From Gammaproteobacteria bacterium (lineage in GTDB: Bacteria; Pseudomonadota; Gammaproteobacteria; SZUA-229): a stretch of 64,000 bases of DNA. The DNA lies in assembly GCA_015488885.1 (NCBI GenBank), contig WFMW01000070.1:28427-92426 (forward strand), read 5' to 3'. The notes beneath the pieces were generated by a model. The model was not told the DNA's origin. It was given only the letters and a program-made list of their open reading frames with translations, and did not search any database. The position numbers and the translations under genes were made by a program. Shown here piece by piece: positions 39,906-50,392 of the stretch (positions are counted from its first letter, which is position 1; the number at the start of each line of letters is the position of its first letter).

Positions 39906-41081
39906 ATGAAAACGATCTTTCCACAAGTTGAGACTTACGATACTGACGGTTTTGTCCACAGACAGAACTTGCTTGATTTTGACCGCCAGGCATTTGAAGC
40001 TTATTTTGCTACCATGGGTGAGCCGTCTTTTCGTGCCACACAGGTAATGAAATGGATACATCAGTCTGCGGTTACTGATTTTCAGCAGATGAATAATCTT
40101 TCCAAAGCCCTGCGTCAGCGTCTGGCAGACACGGCGATTATCAACAACCTGAAAATTAAAAAAGATGTCCTGTCGGTTGACGGTACCCGTAAATGGTTGT
40201 TGCAGCTGACTGATGGGAATCTAATTGAAACCGTTTTTATTCCTGAAGATGACCGTGGTACCTTATGTATATCTTCACAGGTTGGTTGTGCACTGGATTG
40301 CAGCTTTTGTGCAACGGGCAGGCAGGGATTTAATCGTAATCTGGCAGTGAGTGAAATCATTTCACAGCTCTGGTTAGCCTTGCAATGTTTGCAGGAAGAA
40401 AAAAAGCCAGGCCGAAAAATTACTAATGTAGTGATGATGGGCATGGGTGAACCCTTATTGAATTTTGATAATGTGGTGACAGCAGTACGGATTATGCTGG
40501 ATGATTTTGCTTATGGCCTGAGTAAACGCAGGGTAACTATCAGTACCGCAGGTATTATTCCGGCCATGGACAGACTGGCAGACATCCTCGATGTGCGTCT
40601 GGCCGTTTCGCTTCATGCTCCCAATGACAACTTGAGAAATAAACTGGTACCGGTAAACCAGCGCTATCCGTTAAATGAGCTAATATCAGCCTGCCACCGT
40701 TTTGTAGATAAGCAGCAAGCCCGCTATCGAATAACCTTTGAATATGTTCTACTTGATGGTATCAACGATAAACCTGAACATGCAAGAGAAATGATTCGAT
40801 TATTAAGAGGCCTGCCAGCATTGATAAACCTGATCCCGTTTAATCCGTTCACCGGTTCTGGCTATAAAACTTCATCTGCAGCGACACTCAGATATTTTAG
40901 TGAGCAACTTAGTCAGGCTGGTTTTACCACTGTTATTCGTAAAACACGCGGTAAAGATATTGCTGCCGCCTGCGGACAACTGGCAGGTAAAATTCAGGAT
41001 AAAAGCCGACGTGCCCGACGCTTTGCCGAACCCAGATATGGTATGCGTCAGGAGTCTGTGGTTAATATTAAAACAATATGA
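39906..41081 (+). CDS. rlmN: 23S rRNA m2A2503 / tRNA m2A37 methyltransferase RlmN
   Basis: Radical-SAM methyltransferase of 391 residues, Fe-S dependent. The cluster motif [15 protein letters not shown] (CxxxCxxC), SAM-binding [13 protein letters not shown], and the C-terminal methyl-carrier cysteine in [15 protein letters not shown] are all present. Downstream of isc in a conserved block, which fits its cluster requirement. The start ATG lies 87 bases after iscX. Confidence 0.96.
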   Translation: MKTIFPQVETYDTDGFVHRQNLLDFDRQAFEAYFATMGEPSFRATQVMKWIHQSAVTDFQQMNNLSKALRQRLADTAIINNLKIKKDVLSVDGTRKWLLQLTDGNLIETVFIPEDDRGTLCISSQVGCALDCSFCATGRQGFNRNLAVSEIISQLWLALQCLQEEKKPGRKITNVVMMGMGEPLLNFDNVVTAVRIMLDDFAYGLSKRRVTISTAGIIPAMDRLADILDVRLAVSLHAPNDNLRNKLVPVNQRYPLNELISACHRFVDKQQARYRITFEYVLLDGINDKPEHAREMIRLLRGLPALINLIPFNPFTGSGYKTSSAATLRYFSEQLSQAGFTTVIRKTRGKDIAAACGQLAGKIQDKSRRARRFAEPRYGMRQESVVNIKTI

Positions 41082-41107
41082 AATTTTTATTCCCGGACAG
41101 GTGCTGA

Positions 41108-41971
41108 GTGTCTCAATATAATAAATGCCGTAATGAAGCAATGGTCTTATTGATGCGGTGGCTAATTATTTTATTTGTTACAGGGCTAGTTGCCTGTAGC
41201 AGTGTGTCTAAAAGGGAAGTGGATACTGTTGATAACCCGGCTGTTGATAACCCGGCTGTTGATAACCAATTTGTGCCAGTGAAAGAGAATCTCAGGGAAG
41301 CTTCAAAAATTAATACTGAGCTGGGTGTGGGTTACATTAAGCGCCACCAGTATAAAGTGGCAAGAGAAAAACTGGAAAAAGCCCTGAAACAGGATGATAG
41401 CAATGTTTCTGCCTATAAAACACTGGCTTACCTGTATGCTATTCTGGGCTTAAAAGATCAGGCGAGAAAAAAATATGAACAGGCGATTGAGTTAAAACCA
41501 GATGATGCGGATCTACTAAACAGTTATGGTGCGTTTTTATGTTCCACAGGGGCAATGGATGAAGCGCAGAAAAAATTTAAACAGGCGTACAGCAATCCTT
41601 TCTATCCATCTCTTTATCTTGCTGAAAGTAATGCCGGCAGTTGTTATCTTAAACAGGGTAAATATGCTAAAGCCGAGGCATTATTACGCAAATCTTTACG
41701 CATACAACCGAAGTTAGCTGGTTCATTACTGTCGATGGCAGATTTAGGTATAAAAACCAGACGTTATTTAATGGCGCGCGCTTATATTGAACGTTATCAT
41801 GCAATTAGAAGGCCTTCTTCAGATAGTTTATGGATACAGATTCAGGCAGAAAAAGGGCTGGGAAATAAACAGTTTTATATGAAATATGCACGTCAGTTGA
41901 TTCATGACTTTCCAGATTCAGATCAGGCCGGCTGGGTAGAGGCACAGGAAAAACATGCACAGTTCAGATGA
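41108..41971 (+). CDS. pilF: Type IV pilus biogenesis/stability lipoprotein PilF (PilW)
   Basis: Outer-membrane lipoprotein needed for assembly of the PilQ secretin. The lipobox LVAC follows the helix WLIILFVTGLVAC. The rest is a series of TPR repeats (about residues 70-265), for example AYKTLAYLYAILGLKDQARK. The GTG start has AGG seven bases upstream; ATG at 41141 and 41153 are alternatives with better signal-peptide lengths. After the lipobox there is a 15-bp tandem repeat encoding VDNPA. It overlaps rodZ by 17 bases. Confidence 0.9.
   Translation: MSQYNKCRNEAMVLLMRWLIILFVTGLVACSSVSKREVDTVDNPAVDNPAVDNQFVPVKENLREASKINTELGVGYIKRHQYKVAREKLEKALKQDDSNVSAYKTLAYLYAILGLKDQARKKYEQAIELKPDDADLLNSYGAFLCSTGAMDEAQKKFKQAYSNPFYPSLYLAESNAGSCYLKQGKYAKAEALLRKSLRIQPKLAGSLLSMADLGIKTRRYLMARAYIERYHAIRRPSSDSLWIQIQAEKGLGNKQFYMKYARQLIHDFPDSDQAGWVEAQEKHAQFR
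41228..41272. repeat. 15-bp tandem repeat in pilF
   Basis: Two identical GTTGATAACCCGGCT units followed by a diverged third (GTTGATAACCAATTT) encode VDNPA-VDNPA-VDNQF in the linker just after the lipobox. In frame, so length change is tolerated. Confidence 0.8.
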
Positions 41972-42977
41972 TCAAGAAGAGACAGTGATTAATTTCGGTG
42001 ACGCACTGTATAAAGCACGAAAACAACAAAAATTCAGTATTGAAGAAATTGCTGAACAGCTAAAGGTGCCGTCACAAATTATTTCAGCGTTGGAGCAATC
42101 GGAGTTGTCGCAGTTACCCTCGGCCACCTATACCCGTGGTTATTTACGAGCTTATGCAAAATATCTGGAAATAAAGGATACGGATATGCTTGCTGATTAT
42201 GATCGGATAGTACCGCATAATGTCCCTCTGAAACCCCGTTCCAATCTACCAAATGAAAAATCGAGTCAGTCACCTTTATTTAAAACAGTTACTTTTGTGC
42301 TGATTATTCTCGGGGTATTAGCGCTGATATACGGTGGCTACCAGTATTATAATAAGCAGTCCGCTCAACTAAAAGCCAGCTCACAGGCTCTGGCAGAACA
42401 ACATGCCAGTGAGGTCAGTTCAGTAGATAATCCAAAGCTAACACTGCTTCCCCAGCCATTACATGAATCACAAAATACGCCAGCTTCAACAAAAGAAGTG
42501 GAGTCTGGTAGCAAAATGTATTCAAATCAGTCTGCTGTCGATACTATTGGCAGTAATAGCAGTACGGGAACTCAACACAATAAAACACCAACCATAGCTG
42601 TTAATAACAAAATAAAAGCAACGACCAAAGTGGTAGACAAACTGAAAACCCGCAAACCCGCAACGTTAGTATCGGTGCTGAAGCAGGGAGTAGTAAAAAC
42701 GGATACGATTGAATTACTGGCAAAAAAAGGTGCCTGGGTTAAAATAACCGATGCGACAGGTAAACGCCTGCATTATGGCATGATTTCTGGTAAAAAATGG
42801 CAAGCTTATTCGGGTAAAGCCCCGTTTAACGTTTCTATGGGTAATGCGCGTTCCACAAAGATCAGAATCAATCATTTAAATGCTGATATATCGAGCTATA
42901 TTCGCCCAAATAATACGGCTCAATTCAAGCTGTCTACCACGAAACATAACGGGCAGCAGATAATTCGCTTTCAATAA
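41955..42977 (+). CDS. rodZ: RodZ-like cytoskeletal protein (HTH, TM, DUF4115)
   Basis: Bitopic membrane protein that links MreB to the elongation machinery and maintains rod shape. It has an N-terminal Xre-type HTH (about residues 8-70, with FSIEEIAEQLKVPSQIISALE), a membrane helix near 110-130, a low-complexity linker rich in S/T/K, and a C-terminal DUF4115 domain (about 250-335, with GKRLHYGMISGKKW). Length 340. It overlaps pilF by 17 bases; ispG, which usually follows, is absent. Confidence 0.9.
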   Translation: MHSSDDQEETVINFGDALYKARKQQKFSIEEIAEQLKVPSQIISALEQSELSQLPSATYTRGYLRAYAKYLEIKDTDMLADYDRIVPHNVPLKPRSNLPNEKSSQSPLFKTVTFVLIILGVLALIYGGYQYYNKQSAQLKASSQALAEQHASEVSSVDNPKLTLLPQPLHESQNTPASTKEVESGSKMYSNQSAVDTIGSNSSTGTQHNKTPTIAVNNKIKATTKVVDKLKTRKPATLVSVLKQGVVKTDTIELLAKKGAWVKITDATGKRLHYGMISGKKWQAYSGKAPFNVSMGNARSTKIRINHLNADISSYIRPNNTAQFKLSTTKHNGQQIIRFQ

Positions 42978-43108
42978 GCGGGTTGAAATAACAATATTTT
43001 AATAACAAAATTTTCATAACAAAACCTCAAAAAACAGATAATGCAGTATAATTCATTTTTAATGGTCTGGTTTTGTTTTGCCCTGATACAGCGTTTTTCG
43101 GGGTTATT

Positions 43109-44398
43109 GTGAACAAACCTTCCAGACAGTTTATCCAGTCCATTCGTGGAATGCATGATGTACTACCCGATGAGTCGCCGCGCTGGCAGGCTCTGGAAGC
43201 CGTTGTTGCACAAACCATGTTACAGTATGGATACAGTGAAATCCGCATGCCACTGGTTGAATCCACCGATCTTTTCTGCCGCTCTATCGGTGAAGTTACC
43301 GACATTGTGGAAAAAGAAATGTACACTTTCGATGATCGCAATGGTGACAAATTAACCCTGCGTCCAGAAGGTACAGCCAGTTGCGTGCGTGCAGGCATTC
43401 AACATGGCCTGTTACATAATCAGGTGCAGCGTTTATGGTATAACGGCCCGATGTTTCGCCATGAACGTCCGCAGAAAGGCCGCTATCGACAGTTTCATCA
43501 GTTTGGCGTTGAAGTCTATGGGATTGATACCCCTGATATTGACGCAGAATTAATTCTGATTGGTGCGCGTTTGTGGCAACGACTGGGCTTAAAAGATATC
43601 CGTCTGGAAATCAACACACTGGGTTCCAGCGCCGCCAGGGAACAATATAAAACCGTCCTGGTTGACTATTTACAGGCGCATCGTGAGCAGCTCGATAATG
43701 ATAGTTTGCGCCGCCTGAATACTAACCCGTTACGGATTCTTGACAGTAAAAATCCACAGATGAAGGCCTTGCTGGTGCAGGCACCGGCGCTAAATGATTA
43801 TCTGGATACAGAGTCCAGTGACCAGTTTGCTTTATTACAAAGCTATCTGGATAATACGGGTATTGCCTACACTATCAATCAACGTCTGGTACGTGGTCTG
43901 GATTATTATGGAAAAACCGTTTTTGAATGGGTAACCGATCAACTTGGTGCTCAGGGAACGGTCTGTGCTGGTGGCCGTTATGACGGGCTGGTACAACAGT
44001 TAGGCGGTAAACAGACGCCAGCTATTGGTTTTGCTCTGGGTGTTGAACGTTTGCTGGCATTACTTGAACAGGTTCAGAGCGATGTCGTACAACGTACAGC
44101 AGATTGTTTTTTAATACCGTTGGGGGCCGATAGTATTGCAGCGGCTTTACTGCTGGCTGAGAACTTACGTGAACAATGTGACGGTCTAAAAATAGTTATG
44201 CATTGTGGCGGCGGCTCGGTTAAAAGCAAGATGAAAAAAGCAGATAAAAGTGGTGCAGTTGTCGCGTTAATACTTGGCGAGCAGGAACTGGCTGACAGGA
44301 CGGTTACGGTTAAATTTTTACGTCAACATGCACCACAGATCTGTCTTAAACAATCGGACATCAGCCGTCATATTGATGAATGGTTACAAACAGAATAG
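43109..44398 (+). CDS. hisS: Histidine-tRNA ligase
   Basis: Class II aminoacyl-tRNA synthetase charging tRNA-His. I choose GTG 43109 ([17 protein letters not shown]) because family members begin a few residues before IRGM; the frame is open to an ATG at 43073. Motif 2 is [18 protein letters not shown]; the histidine-specific motifs are [15 protein letters not shown] and [14 protein letters not shown]. Anticodon-binding domain at the C terminus. About 429 residues. It follows rodZ directly; ispG is missing from the gap. Confidence 0.96.
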   Translation: MNKPSRQFIQSIRGMHDVLPDESPRWQALEAVVAQTMLQYGYSEIRMPLVESTDLFCRSIGEVTDIVEKEMYTFDDRNGDKLTLRPEGTASCVRAGIQHGLLHNQVQRLWYNGPMFRHERPQKGRYRQFHQFGVEVYGIDTPDIDAELILIGARLWQRLGLKDIRLEINTLGSSAAREQYKTVLVDYLQAHREQLDNDSLRRLNTNPLRILDSKNPQMKALLVQAPALNDYLDTESSDQFALLQSYLDNTGIAYTINQRLVRGLDYYGKTVFEWVTDQLGAQGTVCAGGRYDGLVQQLGGKQTPAIGFALGVERLLALLEQVQSDVVQRTADCFLIPLGADSIAAALLLAENLREQCDGLKIVMHCGGGSVKSKMKKADKSGAVVALILGEQELADRTVTVKFLRQHAPQICLKQSDISRHIDEWLQTE

Positions 44399-44419
44399 AT
44401 ATAGCTACAGGTATAAATA

Positions 44420-45073
44420 ATGAATGAATATGAAACAGAAGAACAACAGATAGAAGCATTAAAAAAATGGCTCAAGGAAAACGGCGCTTCAATTCTGCTT
44501 GGCCTTGGTCTGGGTATACTGGCTTTGGGAGGTTGGAGATATTACATTAATCAGCGTAATAATCATGCCAGTCAGGCTAGTAATATCTATATGCAGGCCG
44601 CGCAACATATTATGATTAAAGGCGTTGATGATAAAGTTATTGATGTGAATAATCAGCTGAATGACAAGTATGAAAACACACCTTATGCCGCATTATTATC
44701 CATGTTGATGGCCAGTAATGAATATAAAAAAGGTGATCTTGATGATGCAGTTTCACAGCTTAAATGGGCAGTGAAGCATGCTACAAATGACGAGATCAAA
44801 CAGCTTGCACGACTACGTCTTTCCCGGATACTGATTGGAAACAAACAATACGATAAAGCCATGTCATACTTAAACCAGCAACATGGTGCAAGCTATGATG
44901 CTCTCTATGCTGAATTAAAAGGTGATGTTTACGCGGCTAAAGGCCAGCTTGCTGAGGCGCGTAAAGCGTATGATAAAGCCATTAGCTTGAGTGGCAAAAC
45001 AAATAAAGGCTTGCTGCTAAAACGTCAGAGTCTGGGCGAAATAGACAAGCACGATAATGTTGCTCTGTTGTAA
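44420..45073 (+). CDS. yfgM: YfgM-like ancillary SecYEG translocon protein
   Basis: Inner-membrane protein of 217 residues with a single N-terminal helix (about 23-43, SILLGLGLGILALGGWRYY) preceded by the typical acidic start YETEEQQIEALKKWLKENG, and a periplasmic TPR region. In E. coli YfgM couples Sec-dependent export to periplasmic chaperones. Conserved location between hisS and bamB. Confidence 0.92.
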   Translation: MNEYETEEQQIEALKKWLKENGASILLGLGLGILALGGWRYYINQRNNHASQASNIYMQAAQHIMIKGVDDKVIDVNNQLNDKYENTPYAALLSMLMASNEYKKGDLDDAVSQLKWAVKHATNDEIKQLARLRLSRILIGNKQYDKAMSYLNQQHGASYDALYAELKGDVYAAKGQLAEARKAYDKAISLSGKTNKGLLLKRQSLGEIDKHDNVALL

Positions 45074-45201
45074 TATACTCCGTTGTAATATAACAGACGT
45101 AAACCAGATAAGCCCTTGTTATTCAGTGGTTCAATAATTAATCGGCTTTGATCTATCATGGTTGTAATCATAAACCACTTCTAAACCAGAATTATTCTAT
45201 T

Positions 45202-46434
45202 GTGTATTTACTTTTAACTAATCTAAAAAGCTGGCAAAATAAATTAAAACTTATAGTTAACTTTTGCCTGCTATTAGGTTTTTCCTGTTTGCTTTCTGCC
45301 TGTGGTGATGACAGCAATCTGGATCAGCCTGCCGAGCTGCAACCATTCAGCAGTCATTATTATCTGGACGTTACCTGGTTGGCCTCTACTGGTAAGGGTG
45401 TTGGTGATCAGTACCTTTTTCTTGAACCTTTAATTCTTAAAGATACCGTCATTACCACTAGCCGTGATGGTGTCATTAATGTTATCAATCGTCACACGGG
45501 TGTTTTTGTTAAAGATCTTGATCTTGATGCAACCATTAGTGCCGGTGTGGGGGGGGATGATAAACTCTGGCTGGTTGCCTCGCGCAATGCCTATGTGATT
45601 GCAGTTGATGCCCGCAGCTTTAAAGAAAAATGGCGAAGCCGTGTCTCCAGTGAAGTGCTTGCCAAACCCGTTATTTATCAGAATACCGTACTGGTAAGAA
45701 CCATTGACGGTAAAGTTACCAGCCTGGATAAAACCAGTGGGAAAATTCGTTGGCAATATGAACATTCTATACCCAATTTAACCTTGCGGGGTAACAGTGA
45801 ATTAGTTATTTCTCGTGGCCGAATTATAGTCGGTCTTGCTGATGGCCGTGAGATTGCATTATCGCCTGATACCGGTAAAGTTCTCTGGGATATTGCCCTC
45901 GCCGTGCCAAAAGGAAGTTCAGAAATTCAGCGTCTGGTCGATATTGATGGCTCCGCTGAGCTCTATGGAAGAATCCTCTATGCAGCAAGTTATCAGGGCA
46001 GGGTAGTTGCTATTGACGTGGAACATGGTCGAATTTTATGGGCACGTGATTTTTCCAGTCAGACGGGGGTAACGGTTGATGCAAAAGCCGTTTACAGTAC
46101 CGATCAAAATGGCATTATCTGGGCGCTCGATCGTTTTAGTGGCGAAACCTTATGGAAGCAGACAAAACTTTTACATCGCAGAGAAACCCGACCAACTATT
46201 ATTGGTAACTATCTTGCTGTGGGTGATTTTGAAGGCTATGTTCATCTATTATCAAAAGCTGATGGTCACTTTATAGCCCGGTATCAACTCGGTCAATATG
46301 ATCAGCCTGGCTGGCAGTATGCAACAGGTATTATCGTTCCCCCCATCGTTTTTAATGAAAAAAAATTACTGGTAGTAAGTCGTGGTGGTATGGCTTATTT
46401 ATTAGCATTGCGTAAACGTGATGATAATTTCTAA
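45202..46434 (+). CDS. bamB: Outer membrane assembly lipoprotein BamB
   Basis: Eight-bladed beta-propeller lipoprotein of the BAM complex. The lipobox is LLSAC after a hydrophobic stretch (LIVNFCLLLGFSC); PQQ-type blade motifs recur, for example TSLDKTSGKIRWQYE, LSPDTGKVLWDI and WALDRFSGETLWKQ. The start is uncertain: the frame is open from TTG 45148, while GTG 45202 gives a normal-length signal peptide (Cys about 34). About 410 residues from the latter. Located between yfgM and der, as usual. Confidence 0.92.
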   Translation: MYLLLTNLKSWQNKLKLIVNFCLLLGFSCLLSACGDDSNLDQPAELQPFSSHYYLDVTWLASTGKGVGDQYLFLEPLILKDTVITTSRDGVINVINRHTGVFVKDLDLDATISAGVGGDDKLWLVASRNAYVIAVDARSFKEKWRSRVSSEVLAKPVIYQNTVLVRTIDGKVTSLDKTSGKIRWQYEHSIPNLTLRGNSELVISRGRIIVGLADGREIALSPDTGKVLWDIALAVPKGSSEIQRLVDIDGSAELYGRILYAASYQGRVVAIDVEHGRILWARDFSSQTGVTVDAKAVYSTDQNGIIWALDRFSGETLWKQTKLLHRRETRPTIIGNYLAVGDFEGYVHLLSKADGHFIARYQLGQYDQPGWQYATGIIVPPIVFNEKKLLVVSRGGMAYLLALRKRDDNF

Positions 46435-46486
46435 GCGTCTGGTCTGGACTATTTATGAATAATTCTGGTCAGGGTGCAATATAACA

Positions 46487-47881
46487 ATGTCTGGTTTTAT
46501 GGTGGCTCTGGTCGGACGGCCTAATGTTGGTAAGTCAACCCTGTTTAATGTATTAACCAAAACGCGCGATGCACTGGTGGCTGATTTCCCTGGTCTGACG
46601 AGAGACAGAAAATACGGCCATGTTAACTATCGGGGCAATACTTTTGTCGTCATTGATACGGGTGGCCTGGGCGAAGAATCTGAGGCCATTGATACCGAGA
46701 TGCAAAAACAGACTCTGCTGGCGGTCGAGGAATCGACAGTGGTTGTATTTATGGTTAATGCCAGAGAAGGTTTGACGCCTGCTGATGAAGAGATAGCTCG
46801 GTCTTTGCGCCGGGTTGGAAAAAAAGTTTTGCTGGTAGTCAATAAAGCTGATGGTCTGGATAGTCGTCTGGTTGCTAATGATTTTTACTCACTGGGACTG
46901 GGTGAGCCGATTGCGATTGCCGCATCACAAAATCGAGGTATTCAACAGCTAGTGGCAGATATTGTGCAGCATGTAGAAATAATGGCTGGCATCTCTGAAA
47001 AACTACCAGATAATGACAGTGTTCATGGCATTAAGGTCGCTATCGTTGGGCGGCCAAATGTAGGTAAATCGACGTTAATCAACCGTTTTCTCGGTGAACA
47101 GAGAGTCGTTGTTTTCGACCGCCCCGGTACCACGCGTGACAGTATTTATATTCCTTTCGAACGTGATGGTAAACACTATACGTTTATTGATACTGCCGGG
47201 GTACGACGTAAACGTGCTGTTTCTGCGGCGGTGGAAAAATTTAGCGTGATCAAATCCATGCAGGCTATTGATCAGGCTAATGTGGTGATTATGATGATTG
47301 ATGCACGTACTGAAATTGCCGATCAGGATCTACATCTGATTGGCTATATACTGGAAGCCGGGCGTGCGCTGGTGCTCACCATTAATAAATGGGATGGGCT
47401 GGATGATTATCAGAAGGATAAAATTCATGCTGGTCTGGACAAACAACTGCCCTTTGTTCGATTTGCAGAAACCTTTTTTATATCAGCCCTGCATGGTTCC
47501 GGTGTGGGCAAGCTGTATGCGGCTATTAACCGTGCCTATCATTCAGCCACAAAAGATTACCCGACTGCCGAGTTAACCCGCTTACTGGAAAAAGCTGTCC
47601 AGTCACATCAACCACCTATGGTACATGGCAGGCGGATAAAACTTCGTTACGCGCATCAGGGCGGCATGAATCCGCCGAGAATTATTATTCACGGTAATCA
47701 GGTGGATAAAGTACCCTCTATGTATCAACGTTATTTAACTAACTTTTTTCGTGATGAACTTAAATCGGTAGGTACACCGATAAAAATCGAGTTTAAAGGT
47801 GGAAATAAAAACCCCTATGCCAATCAGCGAAAATCAATAAAATCTGTAGCAGACCGCAAGAAATACAGCCGAAAAAGTTAG
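46487..47881 (+). CDS. der: Ribosome biogenesis GTPase Der (EngA)
   Basis: Double-GTPase needed for maturation of the 50S subunit. Two G domains, each with GRPNVGKSTL (P loops near residues 9 and 187), DxxG (DTGGLG, DTAGVR) and NKxD (NKADG, NKWDG), followed by a C-terminal KH-like domain. Length 464. The C-terminal tail is basic (KSVADRKKYSRKS). End of the conserved rlmN-der block. Confidence 0.97.
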   Translation: MSGFMVALVGRPNVGKSTLFNVLTKTRDALVADFPGLTRDRKYGHVNYRGNTFVVIDTGGLGEESEAIDTEMQKQTLLAVEESTVVVFMVNAREGLTPADEEIARSLRRVGKKVLLVVNKADGLDSRLVANDFYSLGLGEPIAIAASQNRGIQQLVADIVQHVEIMAGISEKLPDNDSVHGIKVAIVGRPNVGKSTLINRFLGEQRVVVFDRPGTTRDSIYIPFERDGKHYTFIDTAGVRRKRAVSAAVEKFSVIKSMQAIDQANVVIMMIDARTEIADQDLHLIGYILEAGRALVLTINKWDGLDDYQKDKIHAGLDKQLPFVRFAETFFISALHGSGVGKLYAAINRAYHSATKDYPTAELTRLLEKAVQSHQPPMVHGRRIKLRYAHQGGMNPPRIIIHGNQVDKVPSMYQRYLTNFFRDELKSVGTPIKIEFKGGNKNPYANQRKSIKSVADRKKYSRKS

Positions 47882-47954
47882 ACTTCCAGACGTTTATCGG
47901 CAGCACTAAGTTCATAACACAATATACAAAAAGTTACAAATCACATCAGTTTAC

Positions 47955-47982
47955 TTGCCAAGCGGTATATTTGAGCTATCTT
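47955..47982 (+). promoter_or_regulatory. Candidate promoter of the porin-like gene
   Basis: TTGCCA (47955-47960) and TATCTT (47977-47982) are 16 bases apart, about 33 bases before the start at 48016. Hexamers match consensus at 5 and 4 positions. A separate promoter is expected because der ends the preceding operon. Confidence 0.4.
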
Positions 47983-48015
47983 CTGTTTATTATAATAATA
48001 AGCGGAGTCTCTCTG

Positions 48016-49305
48016 ATGAAAAAACAGTTTAACCGATTAACCTGTGCCATTTTTGCTTTATTGGCAACGCAATCAGCACAGGCTATTCAGTTTGATGGGT
48101 TTATGACAGCAGGTGCATCGATTCACGATAGTGGCAGTAATGTCTATGTTGGCAGTCTGGGTGATCGAGGTATTACCGATAATCTATCTTTTGAAACCGA
48201 TACCCGTTTTGGCTTACAGATAAGCTCGGATATTTCAGATAATATGTCCGTGGTGGCTCAGTTACTGGGAACCGGTGTCAGCGGCAATTTTAATGCAACC
48301 ATTGAATGGGCGTATATAGACTATGCTATCAATGATATTGCCAGTATCCATGTCGGTAAAATCAAGCAGCCGGTTTATCTGGTCAACGATTATGTTGAAG
48401 TGGGTTATGCCTACCCATGGATACGTCCACCGGGGGAAGTTTATTACCTGAACAATCCACTGAATACCATTAATGGTATTGAAGCATTATTACAGTTTCC
48501 CGTTGGCAAAGGTACCTTATCCTTCCAGCCTTATTTTGGTTCTAACCGTGATGATATCCCTAATGCAGGTGGTGCTTACTTTGAAGCGGATAATATCTAC
48601 GGTATGGATGTGAAATATTCCGGTAAGGGTTATACCGTCCATGCCAGTGATTTTCACTGTAACCGGGTAAAAACGACCGGACAGTTAAATAATGTACCGG
48701 CAGGGCCATTAGGCAATGTAAATATTAACCTGAATGGTGTGGGTGAATGTAATGTTGGTGCGGTGGGTTTTAATCTGGATATGTCCAATATTGTGGTTTA
48801 TGCCGAATGGCAGAAACGTACAACAACCGATGAATTATCCCGCGCATTTGGTGATCAGACTGGCTGGTATACAACATTGGGTTATCGCATCGGTAAATGG
48901 TTACCCCACCTGACTTTTGCCAGTATTGATGGTACTGCCTCGACATTTGGTTTAAACAATGGGCAAGGTGCAATTACAGGTAGTAACCCTCAAGGTCCTC
49001 CTAATTTACCACCTAATGCATCATTAAACTTTCCGGTAGCTATACAAACTTCAGTCACTGCAGGGTTACGTTATGAAGTTAATGACAGTGCGGCATTAAA
49101 AGTGGAATATCAGCTGGTAAATGTTGAAACAGACCAGGGTAAACTTGCCGCAGCAAACGAACCTGGTGGTGGTACTGCACCGAATGGACAAAAGGTTCCC
49201 TATGTAAATTACGGTTTATTTAATGCCGATTTTTCCGGTTTTCCAGGCAATTTGCCCACTAAAAATGTCGGTATCTTCAGTGTTGCGCTGGATGTTATTT
49301 TTTAG
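48016..49305 (+). CDS. Porin-like outer membrane protein
   Basis: A 430-residue exported protein. I use ATG 48016 because GCGGAG lies eight bases upstream and a clean signal peptide follows (ends TQSAQA, cleavage at about residue 22); the frame is open further upstream. The mature part has alternating hydrophobic/polar strands, few cysteines, and ends in a hydrophobic strand with C-terminal phenylalanine (VALDVIF), the BAM recognition signature of beta-barrel proteins. Begins FDGFMTAGASIHDSG. Specific channel type or substrate cannot be given. Confidence 0.8.
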   Translation: MKKQFNRLTCAIFALLATQSAQAIQFDGFMTAGASIHDSGSNVYVGSLGDRGITDNLSFETDTRFGLQISSDISDNMSVVAQLLGTGVSGNFNATIEWAYIDYAINDIASIHVGKIKQPVYLVNDYVEVGYAYPWIRPPGEVYYLNNPLNTINGIEALLQFPVGKGTLSFQPYFGSNRDDIPNAGGAYFEADNIYGMDVKYSGKGYTVHASDFHCNRVKTTGQLNNVPAGPLGNVNINLNGVGECNVGAVGFNLDMSNIVVYAEWQKRTTTDELSRAFGDQTGWYTTLGYRIGKWLPHLTFASIDGTASTFGLNNGQGAITGSNPQGPPNLPPNASLNFPVAIQTSVTAGLRYEVNDSAALKVEYQLVNVETDQGKLAAANEPGGGTAPNGQKVPYVNYGLFNADFSGFPGNLPTKNVGIFSVALDVIF

Positions 49306-49423
49306 TAGCCGTCTGGTAAAAACATATGCCTGATATATGCATATTCTGGTTAACAGCTTCTGTTTATTCTTTATTGATGGTTAAACATTAAAATCAGATA
49401 ATTTTTTAGCGAATAATATTATT

Positions 49424-50302
49424 ATGAAAAAATGCTTTATTTTATCAGCGCTGTTTGTCTGCTTTTTAACACTACCGTTATTCTCACAGGCAAAGGGTTT
49501 ATTTGATTTTCAGATGAAATTGGCAAAAAAAGGTAATGCGGAGGCCGAGTTTAAAGTCGGGCAAATGTATGCAACCGGTTTTGGCGTTAAGCAGGATAAA
49601 GTAAACGCATTGAAATGGATTACCAAAGCCGCTAATCAGGGGCATGAAACCGCACGCTTCGAACTGTTATACCGTGATATACAGAAAAACGGCATAACCG
49701 GTAAAAACGACATCCGCTTTAAAGATCTGCAAGCAAAGGCAGCAGCGGAAAATCCTCAGGCTATGTATTATCTTGGCAAAGCTTATGCGCAGGGTGTAGG
49801 TGTAAAAGCCAGTAATAGCAAAGCGCTTGAATGGTTAAATAAAGCGGCATTAGCGGGTGTAACCAATGCGGAGACAGCCATGGCTGCAGTGAGAGAATCG
49901 CAACAACGTAAGCAACTCGCTAAGCGTCGGGCAGAGCAGAAAAAACATGCTCAGTTAGCCACCATGCAGGCGGCTGAAAAGCAGAAAAAAATAGCCCAGC
50001 ATAAACTACAATTACAAAAACAGCAGCAACAGAAGTTATTGGCAAAGAAACAGGCGGAAGCATTACATAAAAAACAGCAGGGTAAAACTGCTGCTTTACT
50101 GGCCACACAGCAAGCGGCTGAAAAGAAAAATCAACAGTTAGCGGCACAGCTTGCTCAGCAGCAGGCAGAACTTCGCAGAGTTGAAGCACAAAAACAGGCC
50201 TTACTCAAAAAACGCGCTGCCGATGAAAGAAGGCATAAAATGCAGTTTGAATCTGACCCTTGCAGCGGTAAGTCTGCTCGCTTTTTATCTACCTGTCGTT
50301 AA
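49424..50302 (+). CDS. Secreted Sel1-repeat protein with coiled-coil tail
   Basis: A 292-residue protein with an N-terminal signal peptide (ends FSQA, about residue 23). Two Sel1-like repeats follow: AEFKVGQMYATGFGVKQD (about 39-75) and AMYYLGKAYAQGVGVKAS (about 105-145). Residues 155-280 are a long glutamine/lysine/alanine-rich coiled coil, and a short tail with a cysteine pair (DPCSGKSARFLSTC) ends the protein. The tail resembles scaffolding or envelope-anchored proteins. Function unknown; Sel1 repeats mediate protein-protein contacts. Confidence 0.75.
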   Translation: MKKCFILSALFVCFLTLPLFSQAKGLFDFQMKLAKKGNAEAEFKVGQMYATGFGVKQDKVNALKWITKAANQGHETARFELLYRDIQKNGITGKNDIRFKDLQAKAAAENPQAMYYLGKAYAQGVGVKASNSKALEWLNKAALAGVTNAETAMAAVRESQQRKQLAKRRAEQKKHAQLATMQAAEKQKKIAQHKLQLQKQQQQKLLAKKQAEALHKKQQGKTAALLATQQAAEKKNQQLAAQLAQQQAELRRVEAQKQALLKKRAADERRHKMQFESDPCSGKSARFLSTCR

Positions 50303-50392
50303 TCTGGACATTTTATAAAAACGCTATAAATATATCTGTTCTTTAAGGGTATAATTCAGGGTAATTTCCTTTTTTATCCTTAAATTTAGAAC

